Positions 23,805-33,355 are shown, counted from the first letter of the stretch. The stretch is 48,866 nt of DNA from Fibrobacterota bacterium (GCA_019509785.1 JAEKLQ010000053.1:1-48866); one strand, 5' to 3'. The notes: generated by a model not told the origin, from the letters alone. Numbers and translations are program-made.

Positions 23805-26800
23805 CTAGGCGATGTCGGGAGTGAAACCGTGCCGCATCGTATTTTCGGTAACGCAGTAGGGATCCGCGAAATGGGCAAGATACCCGGGACCGCCGGCCTT
23901 GGTCCCCAAACCGCTATGCCCGAACCCCCCGAAAGGCTGCCGGTCCACCAGGGCTCCGGTCGATCCGCGGTTGACGTAGAGATTGCCCACCCGGAACTTC
24001 TCGCGCGCGGCCTCGATGTGGCTAGGGCTGCGGGTGAAAACGGCTCCCGTCAATGCAAATGGGGTCGCTCCGGCCAGGCGCAAGGCTTCATCGAAATCCA
24101 CCGCCTTGATTATGGCCAACACCGGGCCGAAGAGTTCGTCCTGCATCAGCCGATGGCCCGCATCCGTGACCTCGAAGAGCGCCGGCCCCACGAATCGCCC
24201 CCCTTGCGGCGCGGGGCCTTGATAGATCAAGCGGGCGCCAGGGCCGGGATCGGCGATCACGGCGGACAGGCGGTCGCGCGACATGGAGTCGATCACCGGA
24301 GGGACGTCGCAGGCGGGATCATCGGCGGGCGTTATGGCCAAGGTGGCGCAAGCGGCAGCCAGCCGCTCCAGGAAAGGCCCGTAAACATCGCCCACCGCGA
24401 TCACCCGCGAACACGCGGAGCATTTCTGGCCCGCGTAGCCGAAAGCGCTTTTCAAGACCCCGGTCACGGCCTCATCCAAATCCGCGTCGTCGTCGATCAC
24501 GATGGCGTTCTTACCGCCCATCTCGCAGACCACGCGTTTGAGGCGCGGTTGTCCAGGCCGGATTCGCGCGGCCTCGCGCAGGATTACGGTGCCGACTTGC
24601 AGGCTGCCGGTGAAAGCGATCTGCGCCACGCGGGGATGTTCCACCAAACGGGCGCCCGCCACCTCGCCTTGTCCCGGAAGGAATTGCACGACCCCGGGCG
24701 GAAAGCCGGCCTTGAGCATGGCTTGGTATAACAGCAAAGCCATCAAGCTGCTCTGCTCGGCCGGCTTCAGGATCACCGGATTGCCCGCGACCAAGGCCGC
24801 CGTCGCCATCCCGCAAAGGATAGCCAACGGGAAATTCCAGGGGGCGATCACCGCCACGGGCCCCCGGCCCATATAGGCCAAGGTATTCTGCTCCCCGGGA
24901 ACCTGGCCCTGACTACGCGGCCCCAATTCGATCAAGGCTTGCCGCGCGTAGTATCGGCAAAAATCCACCGCCTCCGCGACGTCGAGGTCCGCTTCCTGCC
25001 AAGGCTTCGCCGTTTCCAAGGTTTGCAAGGCCGCCAGGCGCACCCGGTCCGCCTCCAGGATCGAACCCAGCTTTTCCAACAGGGCCGCGCGCTCCATCAA
25101 AGGACGATCCCGCCAAGCGGGAAATGCCATATCTGCGGCCTCCACGGCCAAGTCGGCTTGCGCGGCCGAAGCCATGTCCACCTGGGCGACGATGAGGTTT
25201 TCATCATTGGGCGAAGTCCATGGGATCGACTCGCGCGCCGCATCCTCGCGACCGTCCCGCATCACGGGAACGCGCACCGGGAAACGGCTTTTCCAATCCG
25301 CGATGGCGCGGGCGAATTCCCGGCGCGCCTCCGGCCGGGTGAAATCGCTGCGCGGGCAATTCCGGAACGGGCTCGCGAGATCCCCGGGTACCATGTCGGT
25401 TACCTCGGGCGAAAGGCCGGCGGTGGCCGGCCCCGGAGGCACGGCCCCCGTTGACGCGGCGGGCGATGGGGCGGGATTGGGCGCGGCCAGCAGCGCCGCG
25501 ATGTCTTCGCCTTCGTGATAGCTCTGCCGCAGGAAACCCGCGTTGGAGGTATTCTCCAAAAGCCGCCGCACCAGATAGGCCATGCCAGGAAGCAGCGCGC
25601 CCACGGGCGAATACACCCGCAGGCGGTATCCCCGGCCCCGCAGGACCTTGCGTTCCGGTTCGGCCATGCCGTACAGCATCTGCATCTCGAAGGCGTTCTT
25701 CGGGACCTTCATTTCCTCGGCCGCGGCCACGGCATGCACCAACGAACGCAGGTTATGGCTTCCGAAGGCGGGAGACAAATGCCGGTACTCCGACAAGAGC
25801 TTGCGGCTGAGCGATTCGTATTGCGCATCGGTGGCCGATTTCGCCGTCAGCACCGGGCAGGGAAGGCCCCATTGCTTCGCCATCGCCACTTCGTAATCCC
25901 AATAGGCGCCCTTAACCAAGCGCACCGTGAGAGGCGTTCCGCGGCCCTTCGCCAGGGCCAGCAGCCGATCGAGGTCGGCCGGCGCCGATTTCAGGTAGGC
26001 CTGCACCACGATCCCGATATGCGGCCAGCCGCGCAGTTCGGGATGGGCCAGCACCTCTTCGAACAAATCGTAGGTGATCCCGTGCAATTGCCAATTTTCC
26101 AGGTCGACGTTGAGGAAGACACCACGTTCCTTGGCCAGCAGGAACAGCGGCAACACCTTAGCCTTCAGGCGGGCCACGCAACCGGCCGTATTGACGGGGT
26201 CGAGGCGGCCTTCCAGGGCCGAAAGCTTAAGGGACACGTTGGCCAGGGGGACGGGACCGGTATGCCCGGTATCCAGCACCGGGTCCGGTTTCCAGCCGCG
26301 CACCTCGGCCGACAAGGTTTCGATGAGATCGCGGTAACGGGCGAGATAAGCATGGGCTTCGCCTTCGGTCAGGGTCGCCTCGCCCAGCAGATCGGCGGTG
26401 AACCCGATCCCCTGCGAATGCAGTTTGCGCAAGATGGGGATGGCTTCGGAAGCGTCCCGCCCCAAGATGAAATTCTCGGCCATCTTCACCACGTTGCGCT
26501 TGATGACTTCCACGCCCACCACGCCGGTCAGGCCGCCCGAAGCCGCCTTGAGCGCCACGCTGAGCACCGTGGGCAATTCGCGTCCCTCCCTAAGCAGGTA
26601 GTCGCGCATGTGGTGCCAAACCTGCTTGCGGCTCTTCAGCACCGGCAGCACGTCCACCAGGCGGAACAAGTCCACCCGGAAGGAGGGATCCTTCATGGCC
26701 CACTCCAGGATGCGACCCTGCCAAAAATCCTTGTTGAAAATCCCGGGAACCTCCCCCCGCATTTCTTCCCAGATTTCCCGGCCCGATTTAAGGATGGCTT

Positions 26801-26828
26801 CGTTAATGTCCGTATGTGCAGGTATCAT
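23805..26828 (-). CDS. putA: Bifunctional proline dehydrogenase / delta-1-pyrroline-5-carboxylate dehydrogenase (PutA)
   Basis: 1007 residues; converts proline to glutamate in two steps, FAD- then NAD-dependent. The proline dehydrogenase barrel covers about residues 90-450: VSLKLSALEGRLDP, RLVKGAYWDYEVAMAK, and YLVRRLLENTSNAGFLRQS with the substrate Arg pair. A Pro/Ala-rich linker (~460-500) leads to the aldehyde dehydrogenase part: VAVIAPWNFPLAILCG, FTGSLQVGTVI, VCEMGGKNAIV with the catalytic Glu, and GYAGQKCSACSR with the catalytic Cys. No ribbon-helix-helix DNA-binding domain is present, so it is not the autorepressing type. No clear ribosome site precedes the ATG; a TATAAAT lies six bases upstream. 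Confidence 0.96.
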   Translation of the reverse strand: MIPAHTDINEAILKSGREIWEEMRGEVPGIFNKDFWQGRILEWAMKDPSFRVDLFRLVDVLPVLKSRKQVWHHMRDYLLREGRELPTVLSVALKAASGGLTGVVGVEVIKRNVVKMAENFILGRDASEAIPILRKLHSQGIGFTADLLGEATLTEGEAHAYLARYRDLIETLSAEVRGWKPDPVLDTGHTGPVPLANVSLKLSALEGRLDPVNTAGCVARLKAKVLPLFLLAKERGVFLNVDLENWQLHGITYDLFEEVLAHPELRGWPHIGIVVQAYLKSAPADLDRLLALAKGRGTPLTVRLVKGAYWDYEVAMAKQWGLPCPVLTAKSATDAQYESLSRKLLSEYRHLSPAFGSHNLRSLVHAVAAAEEMKVPKNAFEMQMLYGMAEPERKVLRGRGYRLRVYSPVGALLPGMAYLVRRLLENTSNAGFLRQSYHEGEDIAALLAAPNPAPSPAASTGAVPPGPATAGLSPEVTDMVPGDLASPFRNCPRSDFTRPEARREFARAIADWKSRFPVRVPVMRDGREDAARESIPWTSPNDENLIVAQVDMASAAQADLAVEAADMAFPAWRDRPLMERAALLEKLGSILEADRVRLAALQTLETAKPWQEADLDVAEAVDFCRYYARQALIELGPRSQGQVPGEQNTLAYMGRGPVAVIAPWNFPLAILCGMATAALVAGNPVILKPAEQSSLMALLLYQAMLKAGFPPGVVQFLPGQGEVAGARLVEHPRVAQIAFTGSLQVGTVILREAARIRPGQPRLKRVVCEMGGKNAIVIDDDADLDEAVTGVLKSAFGYAGQKCSACSRVIAVGDVYGPFLERLAAACATLAITPADDPACDVPPVIDSMSRDRLSAVIADPGPGARLIYQGPAPQGGRFVGPALFEVTDAGHRLMQDELFGPVLAIIKAVDFDEALRLAGATPFALTGAVFTRSPSHIEAAREKFRVGNLYVNRGSTGALVDRQPFGGFGHSGLGTKAGGPGYLAHFADPYCVTENTMRHGFTPDIA

Positions 26829-27012
26829 GGTCTATTTATATCAAACTAAGCGCTTCCGGCGCCACGGTGTTATCTTTCGGGATACCCGGCCTGGAACAAA
26901 GGCCCGACGCGATTCGTCAAAGCAAGGCAGCGGTCCCTCCGGATCGCTCCGATTTACCCGATACGCCGCCCTCGCGGGGGCGGATGAAGCCATACCCGCC
27001 GAAGGAGAACGC

Positions 27013-28518
27013 ATGCGCACGACACCCAGGATCCTTTTCACCGCCGCGGTGGCGGCCTCTTCAGTCTGGCTCGCGGGCTGTTTCCTCAGCGCCGACGACA
27101 GCGGACCCACCGCAGATCAGAAAAAGCAATCGGATGCGGTTACCGCCCAAGGTTCCGGACAGTTGGAAGGCGCCGTGACCAATTTGACGAGTTCCCAATT
27201 CCAGTACGGCAAAGAGGATTTGACCCAGCTGAAGCAATCCCAAGCCAACTACGCCGAAGCCGCCCGCCTCAACCCGGGCAACTCCAAGGCCCAATTGGGG
27301 CTGGCCTTGACCAATATCCTTTTGGCCGCCCAGGATCCCCGCCTCGCCGACGTCCTCAATCGCACCGTCGACGGCAAGTCCCCTTTCGACTCGAAGCTCG
27401 CGGGCGGCGCCCCATTGTTGCGCTCGGTGGTACTTGCCAAAGTCGCCGATGCCTCGACCTGGCCGGAGTTCCACGAGATCCAGGACTCCATCGAAAAGGT
27501 TCTGCTGCCCGCTTTGGAGGATGCCATCGCGCGCGTCAAGATCGCCTATGACGACCCGAACTTTTCCATGACCCTGACCATCCAGGGAACGACCCGCGAG
27601 CTCGATCATGCGGAAGCCGGCATCCTCTTGGCCGGGATCCATGCCCTGCATGGCTTGGTCACCCTTTGGCTGTCTTACGACGTGGACATCGATTATAACG
27701 GATCCTACGCCTGGATCGAAGCCTTGAACGATATCGGCTCGGTCAAGAAATTCTCCGACCTAACGGCGGATCAGCGGGACGCCCTCAGGAAAGGCACCGA
27801 GCTGTTCGGGCCCAACGCCCCGTTCCTGGCCGTGCGGCCCGCCTGGAAGGACCGCCTGTCCAAGGTGGACGACGAGATCAATGCTTCCCTGGACATCGTG
27901 CGCGAGAGCCTGGGCTCCATCGCCAAGGAGACGGACGCGCAGGACGACGATTTGATCCACATCTGCGCTTCCTTCGAGACGGGCTCCTGCATCGCCTCTC
28001 CGGATTACCAGAACGCTATGAACGTGGTGGACAGCGCCCGCAAGTACATGAATCAGCCCTTCGTGGTCCGCTTGACCGATATCGATACCTCCATCAAGGT
28101 GGATTTCTCCGCCTACTTCCGGGTGCAAGACTATAAGAAGATGCTCCCTTACTACGGTTTTTATGATCCCAAGGACTGGAGCGACGCCAAGCCGGCGATC
28201 TACTTCACCGATAAGGCCGGCAATATCACGGGAGACATCATGACCTTGAAGCACATCTCCGACGCGGCCGATAGCCTCGGCACGCCGGCCTCCGAGGTGG
28301 TCGCCCAGATCCGCGCCGTGATCCATCTGCAAGACCCGACCTTCCAAGGTTTCTTGCCCGGCGCCACCGAGGACGCCATTTGGAGCATTCTCCTGAAAAA
28401 GGCGAAGCAATCGGAAACCCACCTGGGACCGATTCAAGATTCCACCCATGTGGTGTTCGTCAAAACCGCCGCTTCGACCCTGCGGCCCGACTTCGCCCTG
28501 TCCTTGATCGGGAACTAG
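27013..28518 (+). CDS. Predicted lipoprotein with TPR-like start
   Basis: 501 residues from ATG 27013 (GAAGGAG upstream). The signal ends in WLAGC (Cys22), a lipobox, so the protein is probably an outer-membrane lipoprotein. Residues about 55-105 (YGKEDLTQLKQSQANYAEAA, then LNPGNSKAQLGLALTNILLAAQ) resemble a tetratricopeptide repeat. The rest is long and mixed helical, with DYDVDIDYNGSYAW-type segments and no domain I know. A strong terminator follows. The next gene, 11 bases on, encodes a probable outer-membrane barrel, so the two may form a partner pair. Confidence 0.82.
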   Translation: MRTTPRILFTAAVAASSVWLAGCFLSADDSGPTADQKKQSDAVTAQGSGQLEGAVTNLTSSQFQYGKEDLTQLKQSQANYAEAARLNPGNSKAQLGLALTNILLAAQDPRLADVLNRTVDGKSPFDSKLAGGAPLLRSVVLAKVADASTWPEFHEIQDSIEKVLLPALEDAIARVKIAYDDPNFSMTLTIQGTTRELDHAEAGILLAGIHALHGLVTLWLSYDVDIDYNGSYAWIEALNDIGSVKKFSDLTADQRDALRKGTELFGPNAPFLAVRPAWKDRLSKVDDEINASLDIVRESLGSIAKETDAQDDDLIHICASFETGSCIASPDYQNAMNVVDSARKYMNQPFVVRLTDIDTSIKVDFSAYFRVQDYKKMLPYYGFYDPKDWSDAKPAIYFTDKAGNITGDIMTLKHISDAADSLGTPASEVVAQIRAVIHLQDPTFQGFLPGATEDAIWSILLKKAKQSETHLGPIQDSTHVVFVKTAASTLRPDFALSLIGN

Positions 28519-28528
28519 TTTTCCGCGC

Positions 28529-30109
28529 ATGCCCTTCGTCTTCGCACGGAAAGGCGGGCCCCTGGCCCGCCTTTCTTTTTGCCTCCTCCTTTGCGCCCGG
28601 CCCGTTCTCTGCGAGGGCGATCCTTTCGAGGACGCATTAGGCATCGATTATTCCCGCCAATTGCTGCCCACCCCGGTGGCCCCGCGCCCCGCCGTCGGGA
28701 CCTTGCCGGGTTTTTCCGGTTCCTTCCCGTTCGCTCCCGGCATGACGGGCGGCGACGAAGTGCCAGGGCCGCAGGACGTGAACGAACGCCCGGCCCGACT
28801 AACCGCCACCGCGACCCTGTGGCAACGGGATCTCATCCGTCGCGATGCCCATTTCTCTTTCTCGCATCACCGCTCCGACGATGCTTTCGGCTTCCTCTTG
28901 ACGGCGATACCCGGGGTGGAACTACGCTTCGCCGCCGATCGCGATGCCCGGGAACTCTCCATCGGCGATACCGCCGTCTCCGCCAACCTGGACGGGACCG
29001 ATTGGGGATGGCGCGCCGCCTTGTCCTTCCCCCTCACCCCGTTTCTGATCCCATCCGTGGTGGTGGGCGCGCGCTCTTCCGACCCCGCAGCCGATGCCCT
29101 TGAGGCCCTGGCCTTCCGCGGCGCCGCGCCTATCGGCCTTTCCTGGTCCTGCGCCTGGGGCCGCATCCATCGCGATTATCCTGTCGACCTGAAGCTTCCC
29201 GGTTACGCTTCCCTTTCCTTGCCCTTCTTGCTGCGGCAGGATTTCGCCGAAGCCGGACTGGACTATTCCCTCGGCCCTTGGGATCTATCGTGGTCGGGCC
29301 GCCGAACCTGGGCCAGGCCGCCTTCGACCCGGCCCGTAGGCTATTCCCTGGAGGATAGCGGCGCCGTATGGCAGCAAGAGACCCGCGCCGCGTATGCCCG
29401 GGGCGGCTTCGCGGCGGCCCTGGATTTGGGCTTGGGGGGCGGCCACCACGTTTTCCGCGGTCTCACCCGCAAGGACGGGACCTTGTATCCCTTCTCCTGG
29501 CAAGGCGGCGAGCAAGCGGACTACTCGGTGCGGACCGACGTCTCCATGGCTATGCGCAAGGACACGTTGGGCGCATGGCTGGCCGCCGGCGAATCCGAGT
29601 ACGACGCGCTCCGTCCCGACAATAGCGCCTATGGACGCTGGTTCTGGGACCGGAACGGCGTGGTGGATTCCTACCAAGGCAGCTTGTTAGGTTTGTTCAG
29701 CGGAGAGACCTGGCTCCTGAACGGCGCGGCCTATGCGGGCCATGCCGGCCTCGGGTTATGGTGGCGCTATAACTTGGCCGGCTTCGCTTATCGGTTTTCC
29801 GCCGGGTACCAATACCTGATCCTGGAAGCGAACTCGCATCTCACGCGCCGTCGCACCGAGTTCCTGCTCGGCTATTCCGAAGCGAACGAGGATCGGATCT
29901 ACCCTACCGTCGAAGCGGACCTGATTCCCTTGTCCGCGGAACTGTTCCGGGCCTGGGGTAACTTCTCCGTTACCTTCGGGGGCCAGGCGGTGTTGCCATC
30001 CCGGGTCCGCATCGAAAGGGCCGGAGGAACGGGCGGCGGAGGCGGAAGCGGGGCCGACTACAGGGGCGGCACGGTGGCAGGCATCCGCTTGGGGTACCGG
30101 CTACCTTAA
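28529..30109 (+). CDS. Probable outer-membrane beta-barrel protein, unknown function
   Basis: 526 residues. The N-terminus (MPFVFARKGGPLARLSFCLLLCARPVLCEG) fits a signal peptide. The rest has alternating aromatic/Gly strands (SFSHHRSDDAFGFLLT, WGWRAALSFPLTPFL, LGLWWRYNLAGFAYRFSAGY), a pattern seen in transmembrane barrels, and ends in GIRLGYRLP, not in the usual aromatic residue. No named family is recognised. The gene begins only 11 bases after the upstream lipoprotein stop, but the upstream terminator hairpin falls within its codons 7-16, so expression may rely on readthrough or on another start. The GTAAC-N6-GTTAC copy 4 is near the 3' end. Confidence 0.7.
   Translation: MPFVFARKGGPLARLSFCLLLCARPVLCEGDPFEDALGIDYSRQLLPTPVAPRPAVGTLPGFSGSFPFAPGMTGGDEVPGPQDVNERPARLTATATLWQRDLIRRDAHFSFSHHRSDDAFGFLLTAIPGVELRFAADRDARELSIGDTAVSANLDGTDWGWRAALSFPLTPFLIPSVVVGARSSDPAADALEALAFRGAAPIGLSWSCAWGRIHRDYPVDLKLPGYASLSLPFLLRQDFAEAGLDYSLGPWDLSWSGRRTWARPPSTRPVGYSLEDSGAVWQQETRAAYARGGFAAALDLGLGGGHHVFRGLTRKDGTLYPFSWQGGEQADYSVRTDVSMAMRKDTLGAWLAAGESEYDALRPDNSAYGRWFWDRNGVVDSYQGSLLGLFSGETWLLNGAAYAGHAGLGLWWRYNLAGFAYRFSAGYQYLILEANSHLTRRRTEFLLGYSEANEDRIYPTVEADLIPLSAELFRAWGNFSVTFGGQAVLPSRVRIERAGGTGGGGGSGADYRGGTVAGIRLGYRLP
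28548..28580 (+). terminator. Strong intrinsic terminator inside the 5' end of the barrel gene
   Basis: GAAAGGCGGGCC (28549-28560) pairs with GGCCCGCCTTTC (28564-28575), 3-base loop CCT, followed by TTTTT. A 12-bp perfect stem; it would end the 27013-28518 transcript, yet it lies within the first 17 codons of the next frame. Confidence 0.85.
29958..29973. repeat. GTAAC-N6-GTTAC palindrome, copy 4 (inside the barrel gene)
   Basis: Half-sites at 29958-29962 and 29969-29973, spacer TTCTCC, with GG before and C after (GGTAAC/GTTACC). Confidence 0.8.
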
Positions 30110-30144
30110 GGCTTGAAGGGCTGGCGCGCCAATGGAGCGCCATT

Positions 30145-30165
30145 CGGAGCGCCATTGGCGCTCCG
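30145..30165. terminator. Hairpin between convergent genes
   Basis: CGGAGCGCC (30145-30153) pairs with GGCGCTCCG (30157-30165) around an ATT loop. A second copy of GGAGCGCCATT at 30134-30144 allows an alternative fold. No T-run, so a bidirectional but weak terminator is likely. Confidence 0.5.
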
Positions 30166-30176
30166 CTAACCGGGGA

Positions 30177-31310
30177 TCAGGTCCCCCGCACCGCGGTGGC
30201 CGCCTCGGCCACGCGATCGGCGCAAGGTCCGATTTCCTCAAGGGTATTCCCTAGTCCCATAGAGAAGCGCAAGGCGGTAGACGCAGCCTCTTTCCCCAAA
30301 CCCATCGAAAGCAGCACGTGGGAATGCTGCACGGCGCCCGAAGCGCAGGCCGAACCCGCCGAGACCGCGACTTCGCGCATATCCAGAGCCATCACCATCA
30401 GATCGGAGCGACAACCGGGAAGAGTCAGGTTAAGCGTATTGGGAACACGGGGGGACCGTTCTGCATTCACGATCAGATCGGGGATGCGCTGTTTAAGGGC
30501 CAGGGTCAAGGCATCGCGGAGGGCGGCCAAACGGACGCGCTCGGCATCGGCATGCCCGCGCCACCATGCGGCGGCCGCCCCGAAGGCGGCGATCCCTGGC
30601 GCGTTCTCCGTGCCTCCGCGCAATTTCCGTTCCTGGGGCCCGCCCAACGATCGGGCCGCGAGGGGCGCGCCCTTCCGGACGTACAGAGCCCCCACGCCCT
30701 TGGGCCCGTTGATCTTATGCGCCGACAGCGCGACGTAATCGGTCTGCCAATCGCGCGGGCGCACCTCGCTTTTGCCCAAAGCCTGGACCGCATCGCAATG
30801 GAAGGGCACCCCGCGGTCCCGCAGCAGGGCCCCGATCTCGGCCACCGGCTGCAGCGCCCCCGTCTCGTTATTGGCCGCCATCACCGTCGCCAAGGCGGTA
30901 TCCGGACGTAACGCCGCCGCTACGGCAGCGGGCCGGACCACCCCGTCGCGATCGGGATCCACCCAGGTCACTTCCCACCCGGCGGCCGCCAGCTTGCCGA
31001 TCGGCTCCAGCACGGCGGGATGCTCGAAGGAGGCGGCCACGATATGGCAGCCGCGCAACTTGCCCGAATCCGCGGCCCCCAATAAGGCCAGGTTATCGGC
31101 TTCGGTACCGCCCGCGCAGAAAACGATCTCGCCAGGCGACACGCCCAGCCAGCCGGCCAGCATCTCGCGGGCGTCCTCCACCGCGGCCCGCGCCGCGCGA
31201 CCGGCCCAATGCAGGCTGGAAGGATTCCCGAAAGCGCCGCGGGCGTAGGCCTCGGCCGCTTCGGGCAGCATGGGAGTCGTGGCGTTGTGATCGAAGTAAT
31301 GGCGAGACAT
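30177..31310 (-). CDS. Cysteine desulfurase (NifS/IscS family)
   Basis: 377 residues. PLP enzyme that takes sulfur from cysteine as a persulfide for Fe-S cluster or thio-cofactor synthesis. The N-terminal YFDHNATTPMLPEAA, GTEADNLAL, the PLP-binding HCDAVQALGK and the Schiff-base Lys in SAHKINGPKGVGALY are all present. The catalytic Cys sits in VSAGSACASGAVQHSH, a class I type loop. It starts 15 bases after the metXW fusion on the same strand, so the two probably share a transcript devoted to sulfur metabolism. I cannot tell NifS from IscS function by sequence alone. Confidence 0.94.
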   Translation of the reverse strand: MSRHYFDHNATTPMLPEAAEAYARGAFGNPSSLHWAGRAARAAVEDAREMLAGWLGVSPGEIVFCAGGTEADNLALLGAADSGKLRGCHIVAASFEHPAVLEPIGKLAAAGWEVTWVDPDRDGVVRPAAVAAALRPDTALATVMAANNETGALQPVAEIGALLRDRGVPFHCDAVQALGKSEVRPRDWQTDYVALSAHKINGPKGVGALYVRKGAPLAARSLGGPQERKLRGGTENAPGIAAFGAAAAWWRGHADAERVRLAALRDALTLALKQRIPDLIVNAERSPRVPNTLNLTLPGCRSDLMVMALDMREVAVSAGSACASGAVQHSHVLLSMGLGKEAASTALRFSMGLGNTLEEIGPCADRVAEAATAVRGT

Positions 31311-31325
31311 GAATCGCCCTCGGGC

Positions 31326-33239
31326 TCAGGACCGATCGGCCGGCCGCGCCGGAGCGCCGTCCCTGGCGATGCGGGCGATTACGAATTCGGCGCCCAGGTT
31401 GGGCCGGCCCAATCCCAGGAATGCCTTGGAAAGCAGGGAGGCCCCCAGGAAAAGCACTTTCTCGACGCGGATGCCTTCGCGTTGGCATAGGATGCGGAAA
31501 TCGTCCAGGCTGAATAGATGGATGTTGGGGGTATCATGCCAATTGTAAGGCAGGGCTTCCGAAACCGGCATCACCCCGGTGGCCAGCAAGGACAACCGGT
31601 TGCCCACGAACGCGAAATTGGGGAATGCGACGATGCCCTTGCGGGCCACCCGCAGCATCTCGTTCAGCACGAGTTGCGGCTTCTTAACTTCCTGCAAGGT
31701 CCGGTTCAGCACCGCGTAGTCGAAGGCGCCGTCGCCGATCAAGGACAACCCCATATCCACGTCGCTCTGCAGCACGGGCACGTTCTTGCGCAGGCATTCC
31801 ACCACGTGGGGCAAGGCGATGTCGATCCCGATACCCGTCACTCCCAGGCTACGGTACAGGCTGTCGATCAACTGCCCGTCGCCGCATCCGATGTCCAGGA
31901 TATGGCTGCCGGGCCCGATCAAGGAAGCCATCGCGCGGATGTCCTGGCCCGCTCCGAAAGCGGCCACGGACCCGCCGTTGCGGACGCCCGCATCCGAAGC
32001 CGTCCCGCCCTTGGCGGACCCGTTTTTCGGCGGAACCCCGGCGGCCACCCCTTTAGCGGCTTCCGCGAAGGCGGGCTTTTCCATGAAGCCGTTGATCACC
32101 TGCGAAAGATTAGCCACCTCCAGCAAGAACGCATCGTGCCCATAGGGCGACTCCAGTTCCACCAGGGAAACGATTTTCTTCTGGCGCAACAACACGCGCC
32201 CCAGGTCCCGGGTCTGCTCCGGGAAAAAGAGCCAGTCGGAAGAAAGCGCCACCAGGACGAACTCGGCCTTGGAGGGCGCGAAAGCCTTGTCCAACGAACC
32301 GTAGCGCTGGACCAGATCGAAATGATCCATGGCCCAGGTGATATGCAGGTACGAGTTCGCGTCGAAGCGCTTCACGAACTGATCGCCTTGATGGTTGAGG
32401 TAACTCTCCACCTCGAAACCCGTTTCGAATCGGACCTCGTTCCACTCTTCCTTCCGGTTGCGCCCGAACTTCTCATGCATGGAAAGCGCCGAAAGGTAGG
32501 TGAGATGGCCGATCATGCGCGCGTAGGCAAGGCCGCGCGCCGGCAGTTGGCCATCGCCGTAATAGTTTCCGTCCTGGAAATGCGGATCGTTGACGATTAC
32601 CTTCCGCCCGATGATCTCGAATCCCAAAGCCTGCGCCGAAAGGCAGGTCGCCGCGGCGATGCAAATGCACTTGCGCACCTTGTCCGGATAGGCGACGGCC
32701 CATTGCAGGGCCTGCATGCCGCCCATGCTGCCGCCCACCACCGCCTCCAGCACGTCGATGCCCAATTGCGTCGCCAGCAGCCGCTGCACGGCGACCATGT
32801 CCTCCACGGTGATCTTGGGGAAGGAGGCCCCGTACGGCAGTCCGGTCTCGGGATTGATGGAGCCCGGCCCCGTCGTTCCCTTGCATCCGCCCAGCATATT
32901 CGACGCGATGACGAAATACCGGTTGGTGTCGATGGCCTTCCCGGGCCCGATCATGTCGTCCCACCAGCCGATGCGATCCTTTTCGCGCTCGTAATCGGGG
33001 TTGTACCCGGCCGCATGCGCGTCCGTCGTGAGGGGGGAACAGATCATCACGGCATTGGACTTGGCCGCGTTGAGCGTCCCGTAGATCTCGTACGCGACCT
33101 GGACTTCCTTGAGGAAGCGGCCGGATACCAAGCGGAAACCTTCCGCGGGCAAATCCAGCCGCAGGATGAGCGTTTTCACGCTCATCCGTTCCGACGCCGC
33201 GGCCGTCGCCGTCCGCGGGATTTCCGCTTGCGCGGGCAT
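31326..33239 (-). CDS. metX: Fused homoserine O-acyltransferase (MetX) and MetW methyltransferase-like protein
   Basis: 637 residues in one frame. Residues ~20-385 are MetX, the alpha/beta hydrolase that activates homoserine for methionine synthesis. Nucleophile Ser171 is in VVGGSMGGMQALQWAV, Asp335 in SSDWLFFPEQT, His368 in SPYGHDAFL. A linker rich in Gly, Ala and Lys (about 388-428) leads to MetW (430-637): SAM-type motif DIGCGDGQLIDS (449-460), NRTLQEVKKPQLVLNEMLRV and WHDTPNIHLFSLDDF. In proteobacteria metX and metW are separate adjacent genes; here they form one polypeptide. The start may be Met1 or Met19 (MSVKTLILRL), both plausible. Confidence 0.94.
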   Translation of the reverse strand: MPAQAEIPRTATAAASERMSVKTLILRLDLPAEGFRLVSGRFLKEVQVAYEIYGTLNAAKSNAVMICSPLTTDAHAAGYNPDYEREKDRIGWWDDMIGPGKAIDTNRYFVIASNMLGGCKGTTGPGSINPETGLPYGASFPKITVEDMVAVQRLLATQLGIDVLEAVVGGSMGGMQALQWAVAYPDKVRKCICIAAATCLSAQALGFEIIGRKVIVNDPHFQDGNYYGDGQLPARGLAYARMIGHLTYLSALSMHEKFGRNRKEEWNEVRFETGFEVESYLNHQGDQFVKRFDANSYLHITWAMDHFDLVQRYGSLDKAFAPSKAEFVLVALSSDWLFFPEQTRDLGRVLLRQKKIVSLVELESPYGHDAFLLEVANLSQVINGFMEKPAFAEAAKGVAAGVPPKNGSAKGGTASDAGVRNGGSVAAFGAGQDIRAMASLIGPGSHILDIGCGDGQLIDSLYRSLGVTGIGIDIALPHVVECLRKNVPVLQSDVDMGLSLIGDGAFDYAVLNRTLQEVKKPQLVLNEMLRVARKGIVAFPNFAFVGNRLSLLATGVMPVSEALPYNWHDTPNIHLFSLDDFRILCQREGIRVEKVLFLGASLLSKAFLGLGRPNLGAEFVIARIARDGAPARPADRS

Positions 33240-33311
33240 GCCTTCGCCTTCCCCCGGCGGCCATGGGCCTGGCGGCCCTCCCTCCGGATCCTTGCTATCT
33301 TTGGTTTGAGG

Positions 33312-33327
33312 GCGTCATGCATGACGC
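33312..33327. promoter_or_regulatory. Perfect 16-bp palindrome between metXW and mutM
   Basis: GCGTCATGCATGACGC, fully self-complementary, in the 125-bp divergent gap, 73 bases upstream of the metXW start. Likely a dimer-binding operator; the regulator is unknown. Confidence 0.55.
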
Positions 33328-33333
33328 TCCCAC

Positions 33334-33355
33334 GCCCAAATCTAATATATTGGGC
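33334..33355. promoter_or_regulatory. Inverted repeat over a probable mutM promoter
   Basis: GCCCAA (33334-33339) and TTGGGC (33350-33355) flank ATCTAATATA, which contains TAATAT (33343-33348), a plausible -10. If so, a bound protein would block mutM initiation 10 bases before the ATG. Confidence 0.45.

Noticed and set aside
26828-26841. TATAAAT six bases before putA as a leaderless promoter
   Set aside because: No matching -35 and the spacing to the ATG is too short to place a transcription start with any confidence.
30134-30165. GGAGCGCCATT occurring twice as a possible direct-repeat element
   Set aside because: Only two copies, explained as alternative arms of one hairpin between convergent genes; no array.
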